From Branchiostoma lanceolatum (Eukaryota > Chordata > Leptocardii > Amphioxiformes > Branchiostomatidae), in the NCBI RefSeq assembly GCF_035083965.1, contig NC_089737.1, forward strand, positions 16,035,529 through 16,099,528: DNA of 64,000 nt. Reading direction: 5' to 3'. The first letter of the stretch is position 1; the number at the start of each line of letters is the position of its first letter. The position numbers and the translations under genes were made by a program. This document shows, piece by piece, positions 10,541 to 21,729 of the stretch. A model generated the notes under the pieces. That model worked only from the letters and a program-made list of their open reading frames with translations. It searched no databases and was not told the origin of the DNA.

Positions 10541-12049
10541 GAAAAAAAAAGAAGCTAACAAAGTTTGGTGATTTAGATAATCAAAAGCTCTTTAAAACAT
10601 TTGAAACTTACACCCTTACGATTGTTGACATTCATTGGCTTTTTGGATAGTAAGTGACTTGATCTCAAGTGATTCCGGAAATACAACCAGGATATAGATG
10701 CAGCACTTCAGTAAGCCGCACAGTGTCTCTTTTGAACCATGCTTGACGGTGACATCAGACTGCCCTGCTGGCTGGTCCAACAGGTCGGACCTCGTTTCTC
10801 TCGGTTCGCTGAAGGCGGTTAAAAGCCAAAATGAGACGCGACAGACGTGACGAACAATTCTGAAATTTCAAGCAGCTTCTTCTCCAGTTAGTTCATTCTA
10901 TATTTTTATCTCCTATACATTATTTTTGTGATAGAGCAAAAACACACAATTTTTTTCTGCGTAGTTTGAATCGTCATCAACCCTTCAACATTTCTAACTC
11001 TAACATTTGACCCTGTTATCGGTATCTGGTACATAAACATAACCTAATCTAATAAGAAGCGCCAGATTCGATATTTAGAACACACGAAGGTCTGGAAAAC
11101 TGACCAACTAGTTCAGAACGTTGTTGTACTCAAGTCTTGATCTTCGATATTCAGAGACCAATATATTCTTCTCACATCCCTGCCTACAATTGGTTTGTTG
11201 ACATGAATGTAGTGCTTGCTTCAATGACATTTAGCTTCGAGTGTTGCAGACGAATCGGTGTCAAGCCAAATTTCTGCCCCTGCCGAATACTTGCCTCAGC
11301 ACTGCATGGGGGTTTCCTGTATACCTGAAGGGAGATAAGTGCGTCACAGACGTAGGGTGTGGTAATTTTGAAGCAGAAGTTTCAGCGGATTTTGAGAGAA
11401 AGGGACGCGCTGTGGAGGGTAACTCTAACCCGACACTAATCCTAACGCTTCACTATAACGATAATCCTACGCACTACCCTACGGAGCAAAATCTGGCGGG
11501 GGAGAAAGATTTGTCTCCACACCGGACCGACGAAGTCGTCACCTCGCCTGCGGGCACGCTCGTCCTTCAGTAGAGGCACTAGTTAGGGGTTTGGCACGAA
11601 AATGAACTTTACAACTACTGGCAGAAAATCTATCAAAGCTGCAGAAAGGCAGTCAATTTACGTTGTCATTTTATCAGGAAGTGCCCAGGTGCGACTGTCA
11701 AGACGTTACAATCTGTTTACGAAAACTTTATTTTTCACGGCATCCAAATTTTATTCAGAACTCACTTGAGCTATGGCTGGTATGTGTAACAGTCACCTCG
11801 ATTTTGTACTAATTTTTTCGATCTTCAAATATGAAGATATTTTCAGATATTTAACTACAGTGGGTTTGTTGACATAGACATATTATCCTTACTTCAACGA
11901 CTTTTGGCATCGAATGTTGCAGAAAAACCGGACCGACCACCCCACGTCTCACCTGAGGTCAGATTCGTCATTCAGGTGAAGCACTTGGGTTGGCTGGCAG
12001 GACTAAGTCTTGCGGAATATTCCTGAAGACTTTTACGTGAATCTTTTCG
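10541..12049. other. Intergenic, low information
   Basis: No exon is supported. Two degenerate related stretches (about 11140-11260 and 11826-11940) share TTTGTTGACAT and CGA(A/G)TGTTGCAGA, indicating an old local duplication. A short stretch near 10690-10770 resembles 9835-9900 (TCTCTTTTGARCCATG). This would include the promoter of the gene starting at 12050. Confidence 0.4.
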
Positions 12050-12871
12050 ATGATGTCGTCCGAAAAGGTGTTTCCTAATAGTGGAGATATCGCACGTCGT
12101 CATGGAAACCAGCGGGCTGTCGGAATCTTCATGGCTCTGTCAGGAATGGTGAGTGTGGTCACCATGATGATCATGGTGCGGGAGCTCGCCTTCCTTCGGG
12201 GGCAACAAGAAGCCTGCATGAGGGATCAAGGCAGAGACCACGACCAGATGGTGCTACTGCGAAGCCAGCTCCAGGACCTGATACAATGGAAGCAAGAGCT
12301 GGAGGGAAATGTAAGTGGACGCTTCTTTTTTGGTCACTTAGCCCCGCCCGATCGTCCAATGAAACAACGTCTTCTTTACAGCGGTCCTACAGAAGAAACT
12401 GAACTCTAAATAGATCATAAAGTTCGTCTTGAGTACGGGACAAAGTTGAAACCTTAAGCTAGACCTAAATGTGCCCGAAAACGCGACAATTTTGGACACA
12501 TGGTATCATTTTAGAAATCTTCATTTCCTGATGACGTATGAGGAAACGCCTGTCGTCCGACATACTATGTTCCACCATGAGACGAGGCGCGACTTCAACG
12601 TAGAACCCGGGAGCAAATGTAATGCTAATCATTGCAATACAAAGAATAGTTACCTTTTAGACGCGGACGAAATGCAAAATTTAGTGTCTTTGTGTTTTTT
12701 TTTGCGTTTTCCCCAATGTAGAATATGGTCTATGCCGAACCTTCTAACTCGACTGTAGTTGTTCACTCTAACAGAAAGATAATTACCATGTTGACAGACC
12801 GCTGCGCCGCTCAGCCCTGAGGGCCCCGATAATGACGTGGGCTCATTGCGCTATTTCAAGAACCTGTGTAT

Positions 12872-12952
<81 letters not shown>

Positions 12953-15900
12953 TGAGTGAGTGAGTGAGTGTGTGCGGATATTTACGTGTGTATATGTAGG
13001 TACGTGTGGATGTTTGTGTATGTGCCTGTGCGAGTGGATGAGTGTTCAACAGTATGTGTGTTCGTGTGCTTTTTTATATGTCTGTGTTTTTTTGTTTTTA
13101 TACGTGTATGTTTGTGTTTTTCCGTGCTCTTGAGTGTTTGTTCGTGCATGTTTGTTTGTTCGTGTGTGTTCGTGTGTGTTTGTCCGTGTGTGCTTAAGTG
13201 TGTGTTCGTATATGTTTATGTGTTCGTGTGTATGTGTTTCTGTGTGTGTGTGTTTGTGTGTCCTTGTGTATGAGTTTGTGCGTGTATGTCTGTGTGTATC
13301 TTATGTGTGTCTGTGTATGTGTATGTGTGTGTATGTGTGTGAGTGTGTGTGTGTGTGTTTGTATATTTTTGTCTGTGTCTATGTGTCCGTGTGTGTTTCT
13401 GTAATGTTTAAACTTTTTCAAAGTACAGTATGACGTATGAAGAACTCGTCTTGAGTACAGGACAAAGTTAAAACCTTAAGCTAGACCTAAATGTGCCCGA
13501 AAACGTGACAATTTTGGACACATGGTATCATGTTAGAAATCTTCATTTCCTGATGACGTATGAGGAAACGCCTGTCGTCCGACATGCCACCACGAGACAG
13601 GGCGTGACGTCAGCGTAGAACCGGGAGCGGCAGTGGTTTCCGATCGTGGCCAGTGTAGTGGCGGCATCATTTTTTAAATGTTGAAGTATAAGAAATTTGT
13701 CCAATCTTTCTTAGTATTAAAATGTATACAAATTTTTAAGGCCATACAACATGTTATGAACACCACCAGTGCCTGTTCTTTTCAAATATAAAGTTCATCG
13801 TTGTAATACATAGCATAGTTACCGACTGTAGTTGTTCACTCTAACAGAAAGATAATCGTCTTGTTGACAGACCGCTGCGCCGATCAGCCCTGAGGACCCT
13901 GCTGGTGATGTAGGCTCAACAGGCAGCGCCACCTTTTGGAAAAGTGCGGAAGTGCACCACAGAGCTAAGAGGGACTCAATGGCCAACACTGTCCTTGTGC
14001 ATGGCAAACTTGGAGGTAACTAATCTCTCTGTCTCTCTCTCTATGTCGCTCTCTCTTTCTTTCTTTCTTTCTTTCTTTCCTTCTTTCTTTCTTTCTTTCT
14101 TTCATTCTTTTTTTCTTTTTTTCTTTTTTTCTTTCTTTCTTTTTCTTTCTCTTTCTTTTCCTTTCCTTTTCTTTCTTTAAAACAAAGTAGCCTTTTAGAA
14201 TAGATAAATAGATGTTTATGAAATCAACAGGCCTCGGGTGTTTGTCTGGAACCCCCGGAAGGGATGGAAGAGACGGTCTGCAAGGCCCGCCCGGTCCACC
14301 CGGAGAACCAGGAAGAAACGGGACAGACGGGCAACAAGGCCCGCCCGGTCAACAAGGCCGGCGCGGTCCACAAGGCCGGCCCGGTCCATCCGGAGCCCCA
14401 GGAAGGGACGGGGCTGACGGACAGCAAGGCTCGCCCGGTCCACAAGGCCGGCGCGGTCCACAAGGCCCGCCCGGCGTTCTACCAGGTAATGTGTCCTTTC
14501 CTGTCTCTGTTGTGTATACCACATTTCACCTGACCTTATCCGTAATGCCCAGACTCCAGGAGGCAAATGCGACCTAGCAATAGCTGACATACCATCAAAG
14601 TATTCCGTCGACCCTCCCGACCAGCCAATCAAACTATGGCTTTCCTTACCGCTCCACAGCATCAGACTGCGCAGAGCACTTTGCGTCAGGACAGACTGTA
14701 AGCGGAGTCTACAACATTGCATTCTCTACTATGACTGCCTACTGTGATATGGATACTGCAGGTACTGTATGGGGGAACATGAAGGTCTGTCAAATATGTC
14801 CTTTTCAATCGTGAAATTATCTTCTAATTCTTTGTCATTTAGTAAAGTCACGCTTGGGATAGGAAAGTAAGACAGTTCGTTCCAATCAAATTGTTTGAAG
14901 TTAGTGTCCTGTTTCAATGTCATGGTCTATCAAGCAAATTATTATAGATCATTACATTTCGTCCCTGTTTTGCGAAACTTCGTGACTTATCAGGTAGACA
15001 AGTGTCTGACGACAACAAGTTCGTGTTTCTACATTTATTTCTCCATGTTTATGTCACCTGTTGCAGCATAATCAACAATATTCGAGAAAGGTAATTCCCA
15101 ACATGATATCATCGTATATGTAACATCGTCCATATCCAGTTTAAGACATTCATCTTGTTTTTATCATTTTACTTCATCATTATCTCTGAGGACTGTCTTG
15201 CAAATATGTTCGTTTTGGGATTAAGTAGTTGAATATCGATTCCAGCAATCTAAGCATCATTATTTTGCTTACTTTACTTTCGCCTTCCCACAGGAGGCGG
15301 CTGGACTGTGATCCAGCGGCGGCATGACGGGTCAGTTCCCTTCAACCGGAACTGGGAGGAGTACAAACAGGGCTTTGGGAACAAGAGCGGGGAATACTGG
15401 CTGGGGAACGAGAACATCCACCTCCTGACCAGTCAAACGAACTACAAGCTCAGGGTGGACCTGATGGACTGGGACGGAGACTCGCGGTTCGCGGAGTACA
15501 GCAGCTTTAGGTGAGCAGAACACCTTCTGGTGAGTAGAACACCTTCAGGTGAGTAAAACACCCTCAGGTGAGTAAAACACCATCAGATGAGTAAAACACC
15601 ATCAGATGAGTAAAACACCATCAGTTTAGTAAAACTCCTGCAGGTGAGTATCCTGCACCTACAGTATCTTGTGTGTGTATATAGGCGCCGCGGGCGTTTT
15701 TGTGTGCATATACATGTATGTACGCGTGCGTAATATGGTATGAGTTTGATATACAATGAGTGACACATGAGTGTGTGTGTGTTCTTGTTTGTGTTTGAGT
15801 AATTGTGTTTGTGTGTGCATATGTGTCTGAATGTACGTTTGTGTATGCATGTGCGTGACTGTGCGTTTGCGTGTGCTTTGTGTGTGTGTGCATACATGTG

Positions 15901-16355
15901 TGCATGTGCCTATATTTATCTATCTAGACAAATGTGCGCGTGTGTGTGGACTTTTGGTCACATTCGATGCAAACACTATCCACATGCCATCCACATAACA
16001 AAGTGTTTATGTTGTTGTTTGTTTGATGTCACCTTCCAGGGTGTCCGGTGAGTCTTACCAGTACCGGCTGTATGTTACCGGGTACACGGGCACCGCGGGA
16101 GACGCCACGGCTCACAACAACGGGCGCAGGTTCTCCACTATGGACAGGGACAATGATGCCTGGAGCAGCGGCCATTGTTCTCAGCAGCGCGGACAGGCCG
16201 GCTGGTGGTTTGGGTACTGCAGCAACTCCCTCCTCAACGGCCGCTACCTGGGCAACTGTGGGAACTCCTGTCCATCCGTGCAAGGCGTGGTGTGGACCCA
16301 GTGGAGAGGCAACCGTTACTCCCTGAAGTCTGTGTCCATGAAGATCAAGCCATAA
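12050..16355 (+). CDS. Type II membrane collagen-like / FReD protein
   Basis: Exons: 12050-12310, 13871-14015, 14231-14485, 14660-14761, 15294-15510, 16040-16355. All phases join, giving 431 codons plus TAA. A cytoplasmic N-terminus of about 22 residues precedes one TM helix ([20 protein letters not shown]), with no cleavable signal. A short coiled coil follows ([18 protein letters not shown]). Exon 2 holds HHRAKRDS, a furin-type R-x-K-R site. Exon 3 encodes about 25 Gly-X-Y triplets. The FReD starts [19 protein letters not shown], continues [18 protein letters not shown] and ends MKIKP. DRDND and the GWWFGYC cysteine are present. This layout is like membrane collagens and the FIBCD1/ficolin class: a trimeric lectin that could be shed by furin. 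The FReD exons are paralogous to those of the upstream gene. ATG ATG at 12050/12053 leaves the exact start open. Confidence 0.87.
12420..13920 (+). repeat. Tandem duplication carrying the 5' end of collagen/FReD exon 2
   Basis: About 420 bp at 12420-12840 recur at 13441-13900: shared GAGTAC(G/A)GGACAAAGTT, CCTAAATGTGCCCGAAAACG, TGATGACGTATGAGGAAACG, and finally GTTGACAGACCGCTGCGCCG with its acceptor. The left copy of the exon diverges after about 45 bp and lacks a donor; the right copy is the working exon (13871-14015). TG repeats lie between the two. Confidence 0.85.
12865..13410 (+). repeat. (TG)n microsatellite with degenerate extension
   Basis: A near-pure (GT) tract at about 12867-12950 is followed by GAGT repeats and about 430 bp of degenerate TGTGTTT-rich DNA. 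Open frames here (Cys/Val-rich or His/Thr-rich) are repeat artefacts. Confidence 0.95.
14036..14180 (+). repeat. (TTTC)n polypyrimidine tract
   Basis: A long CTTT/TTTC run starts just downstream of the 14015 donor and ends about 50 bp before the collagen exon acceptor at 14230. It may act as an extended polypyrimidine tract, but this is only positional. Confidence 0.9.
15510..15655 (+). repeat. 19-bp donor-site minisatellite of the second FReD gene
   Basis: The real junction TTTAG|GTGAGC is followed by about eight 19-bp units such as GTGAGTAAAACACCATCAG. The array sits at the same position as in the upstream paralogue, but unit variants differ. Beyond 15660 the sequence turns into TG-rich simple repeat to about 15920. 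Confidence 0.9.
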
Positions 16356-18830
16356 ACAACATATCCTCTGCACTACCCGTGTGATATCTGTTGGCATTTT
16401 CATTGAATCTATAAATCATAAAATTGAAAAATCAACCCAGTTATGTCATATATCTATATATTACATATAGTTTCCTAATAATACTGATCACAGTTAAATA
16501 CTTCGTTCACAACAAAATCTTCACCGTTGTTCCTTTGCAATATAAACGAAAACATATAATAGATGCATCTTACATACATGGACTGATTGTTTGCTGCAAG
16601 CGTTTGTAATATTTGTTTTGTATTTTCTATCTAGGTTGGTTGTAAAGTTTGTTTGTTGCTGTTTACGTCGTATATTGTATGGGACAGAACAGAGCAAAAG
16701 TTAAAAGAAGCGCAGATTACAGAAAGAAATACACGAAGGAAGTTATATTCACTAATAGGGTGATAACATTTACTGTTGTAATAAGGTGATAACATTTACT
16801 GTTGTAATAAGGTGATAACATTTACTGTTGTATTAAGGTGATAAAATTTACTCTTGTAATAAGGTGATAACATTTACTGTTGTATTAAGGTGATAACATT
16901 TACTGTTGTAATAAGGTGATAACATTTACTGTTGTATTAAGGTGATAACATTTACTGTTGTATTAAGGTGATAAAATTTACTCTTGTAATAAGGTGATAA
17001 CATTTACTGTTGTATTAAGGTGATAACATTTACTGTTGTAATAATGTGATAACATTTACTGTTGTAATAAGGTGATAACATTTACTGTTGTAATAAGATG
17101 ATAACATTTACAGTTGTAATAAGGTGATAACATTTACTGTTGTAATAAGGTGATAACATTTACTGTTGTAATAAGGTGATAACGTTTACTGTTGTAATAA
17201 GGTGATGACATTTACTGTTGTAATAGGGTGATAACATTTACTGTTGTAATAAGGTGATAACATTTACTGTTGTAATAAGGTGATAACATTTACTGTTGTA
17301 TTAAGGTGATAACATTTACTGTTGTAATAATGTGATAACATTTACTGTTGTAATAAGGTGATAACATTTACTGTTGTAATAAGATGATAACATTTACAGT
17401 TGTAATAAGGTGATAACATTTACTGTTGTAATAAGGTGATAACATTTACTGTTGTAATAAGGTGATAACGTTTACTGTTGTAATAAGGTGATGACATTTA
17501 CTGTTGTAATAAGGTGATAATATTTACTGTTGTAATAAGGTGATAACATTTACTGTTGTAATAGGGTGATAACGTTTACTGTTGTAATAAGGTGATAATA
17601 TTTACTGTTGTATTAAGGTGATAAGTTGAATTCTAACTCTATACTTTCAAAGTATTTTATATGATGTCTCTTTGAATGTATTCTTCTCGTATCACGTATC
17701 ATGATTACAACAACAACAACCGTGGTTAGACTTTGTGAGTTAAAGAAGTTTGCATGATGTAATGCTATTCGTCCTGTATGTCTATCATGTACTAATCAGA
17801 TCATGGGAAAATCTTACACGTGACGATTAAAAAAGGCTGTAAGGAAAAGCTGTGATTGCAATGATTTTTTTATATATAAAGATTAAAAAATCCATTGCGT
17901 TTTGGTCGACAGTCGGTGCAAGTTAATTTCCATCTGGGTAATCAGGGCATAATAAACTTTGACTTTTTACCTCTCTACCCTATCACCCGTCCTGGTTACC
18001 CAGATGACAATCTCAAGCGCAATACGACCGACTGTCGGTCAACAACCAAATGGACTTTCCTGTAATAGAAAACTCCATTTGTTGGTCCTAAAACTAGTAA
18101 AAGGGGGCTTAATGCAGTGTATTCATGGTTTGTACGATTGTAAACGTCAATTTTGGGCACTGTAACTGAGCAGAGAGATGAGTTCGCGAAGACCTCTGGT
18201 TGCAGTACTTCAATCAGCCGCTCCGTCTCTCTTTTGAGCCATGCTGGGCAAGGCACAAGTCAGACGACTTTTCACACTAGAGCCAGAAAAACTGACGACG
18301 CTGTTGAATACGCTTATTAGTAACTTTCGACACGTACATGCTATTGCGCACATATTATGTGCAATGGTTCGGCATGTATTGACACTCATGATCGACTACA
18401 AACCTAAACCGTTACCGTGTTGGGTGCGAATTCTCCTCGGGAGAAGTGCCAGTGTCTCCCGCAAGAATTTCCGATGGCACAAAGGGATCGTTTTGACGGA
18501 CATAAATGAACCAAATGGTCGTCTTTATACATAACAAGTCCTAACACTTTAAGAATGATAAGTAAAACAGTACAAATGAGTTTTAGTTTCTCCTACCAAC
18601 TTAAGTAGGGAGTTTTAAGAACCACCGGGACGTTGCAGATTTGTCGGCGGACGGATGCTGACCTTCCCCCGCCGGCCAGTGACAGGCGACTCGGTCAGTT
18701 ACCTACTGTCTAAGTCTCACTAATGAAAACGTGTGCTCACATGTTTCTACTAACATATACTTTATTGCCACCATACAAACATAGATTTTAGTCTGTGAGT
18801 TTTACGTGTAATGTAATTATTACAGGTTAA
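16356..18830. repeat. 3' flank paralogous to 8762-10540
   Basis: Carries the same succession of blocks as the flank of the upstream FReD gene. Differences are the expanded 26-bp minisatellite and the opposite orientation of the palindromic element (17810-18170). No coding exon is seen. Confidence 0.8.
16759..17625 (+). repeat. 26-bp minisatellite, about 33 copies
   Basis: Units of AATAAGGTGATAACATTTAC plus TGTTGT run without spacers. Single-base variants (GTATTAAGG, AATAATGTG, AGATGATAAC, GATAACGTTTAC, AAAATTTACTC) recur in ordered blocks, showing higher-order duplication. The paralogous flank has only one copy (about 9145-9170), so the array expanded after the segmental duplication. Confidence 0.95.
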
Positions 18831-21164
18831 GCAGCATCTAGAAACCAGTCACAAGCCGCAAGTCTTTCACTATCAACACTTGCCGCCCTATTATCATAAC
18901 CCCCTCCTCAATAAAGCCAAAGTCAAGTCCTCCTCAAATTCAAGTTAAATGTTAATCTGGTCATAGAAGGTCGATTGAATGAGTTACAGCTGTTTTCAAA
19001 CTGTTACTGTCATATTTTAATGCGAGAAAAATACTGTATGACAAAAGTACTGTTACAGTACTGTATGGCTTCATCAGAAAAGTTCTGACTTTATAAGGGT
19101 CTACAAGAGCGTTTTCCGTAGCAATCTGACTTGTAGGTTCTTATGGTATCACTAATACTGCAACAGTGTTTCGTATCTTGCTCATGACTCATAACCAGCA
19201 ATTAGAAAGTGATATGTAGATTTTTTCATAAACATGATTTTGATTCCAATTGGAAAGGAAATTCTTTAAAGATAATACATACCATTAACTAACCTTTGGG
19301 GTAAAACTCAACATTACAAAAGCTTTCTGTGTATCCATACCACTTCTCACAATTTTTTTTACAGTTATAGTGACTTCTAGCTCTCACACATTACGTATGA
19401 TTTAATAAGAAGGACAATGAAAATTCGGACTAATCGTCTTAAAGTCTTGACATTAGAACCAAGAAACACACACTTCACTGCACATGATGTATATAACAAC
19501 TTGACATTTTGGACTTCCCGCAGGGCATCCTTTGATGTTCATAATTTTGTAGGAAATGGCACTCTAAGTGATTATTTTTATTCTACATACATGTACGTAT
19601 GGGAACACAAACTGGTTGGCTTCTATCTCCACAATTCCAGTTAGCACCAAAACCTTGTATACTGAATACTGGAATGACTTAACAATGTATGCTCAGGCTT
19701 TGCTTACTTTTTTTACCTTGATAAGTATGTAATAATCAAATGTAGTGTACGTATCTTCATAATCTCATTATTCCAGAGGGTACCATAAGATCACCACATT
19801 ACATCATTTTTCACTAATGCAGTAACGGTAATCCCCAAAACATGCCCATTTCAGATATGTTCAAGATATCTCTTAAAAGGCATTTGATAAGGTCACACCA
19901 ATCTAATTTCTTGGTAAACAGATTTTTTTTTTAATTTTAGCAAAAAAATCATGAAAACAGAAGGCTGGGGTGAAAACTTGCACCTGGCCCTGTTCACTCC
20001 CTGAAACTGTGTGCACCAAAGTACAAACTTTTCTCTGAGATTCTGTTTTCCTGTTGATTTTCCAATCTAGCATTTCTTTGAAAATTCCGTTAATCAAGAA
20101 ATTGAAATGGTGTGGCCTAACATCGTCTTTTTTAATGTGGCAGTCTAAGGGTACTCTGCAGAATGATGACAGGTAAAGTATCTACAAGTCTTTCAAGCAC
20201 TTAACAACTAAAGCATTGGTTTGTGTTTCACATGTACTTAATAGCTACAGACAACTTATGCTTGGAATGGTAACTATAACACATGATGCTACACCATTGC
20301 ACAGATAGGAGCAAACTATAATAGCAGAAAACTCCACTGTTGGTGGCCAAGGGACTTGTTCTAACACATCAAAGTGGACTTACAACATGTTGAACTGATT
20401 ATAACTATGAAAATGACTTCATTGGTGATGCTAATAAATTTGACAAATATAGATGAGCCTGCAAACTACAAAAGCGTGAAAACAAGGGACTGAAATCAAG
20501 TTACATGTATAAAATATCAAAGCGTAATTTGATGATTAACAGTGCAATCGTCAGTTCAGTTCCTACCTCTAACATTAATTGGCCCCTTGAATTACTTTCT
20601 ACACCTAAAAATAGCAATGTTATAATATCTTCCATTTTGCAAGACACATGGTGCAGACATTCTCTCACCAGCTTTACTGTTGGCAGTTTAACCTTCTCCC
20701 TGCTGCCTAACCCCATAACCAACACAACTTTGGTACCAATTGCTACCTTAGCAGACTGAGGGTTAACATCAGGCTTCAATCCTCTAGAAAAATGACTGGA
20801 CCAACTCTATGACCAAATCATTAGAGGAAGATGCCGCATCAAAAGAGCAGTTAATCAATTCCAGTTTTTGGACCTTCCGACCCAAAATCATGTTTACTGT
20901 ACTACATGTAGGTGATTCTTTGCTTTCAACCAGTCTAACCACAGTCTGGAGCAATTTCAAGCCCAACCTGTTCTTAGATCTGTGCTTCTTTGCTGGCCTG
21001 TTTCAGCTTGAAATAATATTGAGTAATATATCCTACCTGGATGTCTAACCTCCATCAATCTACTACTAACAGTAAACATGATTTTGGGTTGAAAGGCCAA
21101 AAAACTGATACTTTTTTACTGCTCCTATAATATCTAAGGTCAGCCTGGGTGGTTCCTTGTGGTT
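18831..21164. other. Intergenic region with one MITE
   Basis: No supported exon. An open frame at 20505-20759 and its minus-strand shadows show no domain or splice context. Around 20862-20905 and 21064-21105 a short inverted pair (CCCAAAATCATGTTTACTGT and its complement) is visible. The fold-back element at 19891-20117 is listed separately. Confidence 0.4.
19891..20117. mobile_element. Fold-back MITE, 'GGCCACACCAAT' family, copy 1
   Basis: Ends GGTCACACCAAT / ATGGTGTGGCC with inverted AATTTCTTGGTAAAC / CGTTAATCAAGAAATT. The inside contains CATGAAAACAGAAGGCTGG and a related CTCTGAGATTCTGTTTTC. Shared with copies at 45944-46100 and 54951-55131, and with diverged copies near 49287, 54870, 59522, 60560 and 61000. 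Confidence 0.75.
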
Positions 21165-21240
21165 CTAGTTGACCTTCTTGCTGGGGTTGTTTCGCCAGGT
21201 GAGGCACAAGGTGAAGGAGACCCACCCCAGGTACGGCAGC
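21165..21240 (-). pseudogene. Partial copy of TSPO exon 3
   Basis: On the minus strand this reads LPYLGWVSF, then [15 protein letters not shown] and a stop. It parallels the true exon 3 end (21556-21729) but lacks two codons in the FWIWR region and the whole first half of the exon. No acceptor is present. It is a truncated duplicate of the exon's 3' end, 3' of the real one. Confidence 0.75.
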
Positions 21241-21555
21241 CATACTGAGCTCATACATGTACATGCCTACTGGCCTACTGAAGTCAAGCTTGTGGACGTA
21301 GATTTGGGCTTCAAACTGTTACAAATTGTAGCAGGACCGGTGGAAAACAATAAGCCACCTACTGTTACAGCAAACATAGATTTTGGGTTGAAAGATTAAA
21401 AAATTGAAATTATAGTACTTCCCCTTTCACATATCTTTTAATCATTATGCTAGTCATTATGCTTGGACATTTCCAGGCAGTTCCCAGATGGTTCCAGGTG
21501 GTATTAAACTGGTTCCAGGCGGTTTTAAACTGGTTCCAGGCGGTTCCAGGCGGTT

Positions 21556-21729
21556 CTAGTCGACCTTCTTGCTGGGGTTGTTTCGCCAGATCCAGAAGGT
21601 CAGGCAGGAGGCGAAGGACACCCACCCAAGGTACGGCAGCATCAGGTAGCTCGCCGTCTTGCTCACGGGGTGAAAGGTCACGATGCAGCCCACGATGGCC
21701 AGCCAGGTGGCGCCGATCTCGATTGTGGC
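21556..21729 (-). CDS. TSPO: TSPO exon 3 (terminal)
   Basis: Follows CCCCCAG acceptor, phase 0, 57 codons plus TAG. Encodes helices 4-5, with [17 protein letters not shown] and FWIWRNN. The acceptor side is followed in the intron by an ATCA-rich simple repeat (21740-21975). Confidence 0.92.
   Translation of the reverse strand, partial: ATIEIGATWLAIVGCIVTFHPVSKTASYLMLPYLGWVSFASCLTFWIWRNNPSKKVD

Noticed and set aside
12843..13433. Open frames rich in Cys/Val or His/Thr
   Set aside because: Products of TG/CA simple repeats, with no codon bias or domain.
14216..14722. 168-residue minus-strand frame opposite the collagen exon
   Set aside because: Shadow of Gly-X-Y coding; the plus strand has splice sites, phase and collagen triplets.
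16759..17625. CRISPR-like regular array
   Set aside because: Units are contiguous with no unique spacers, in an intron-bearing eukaryotic genome; it is a minisatellite.
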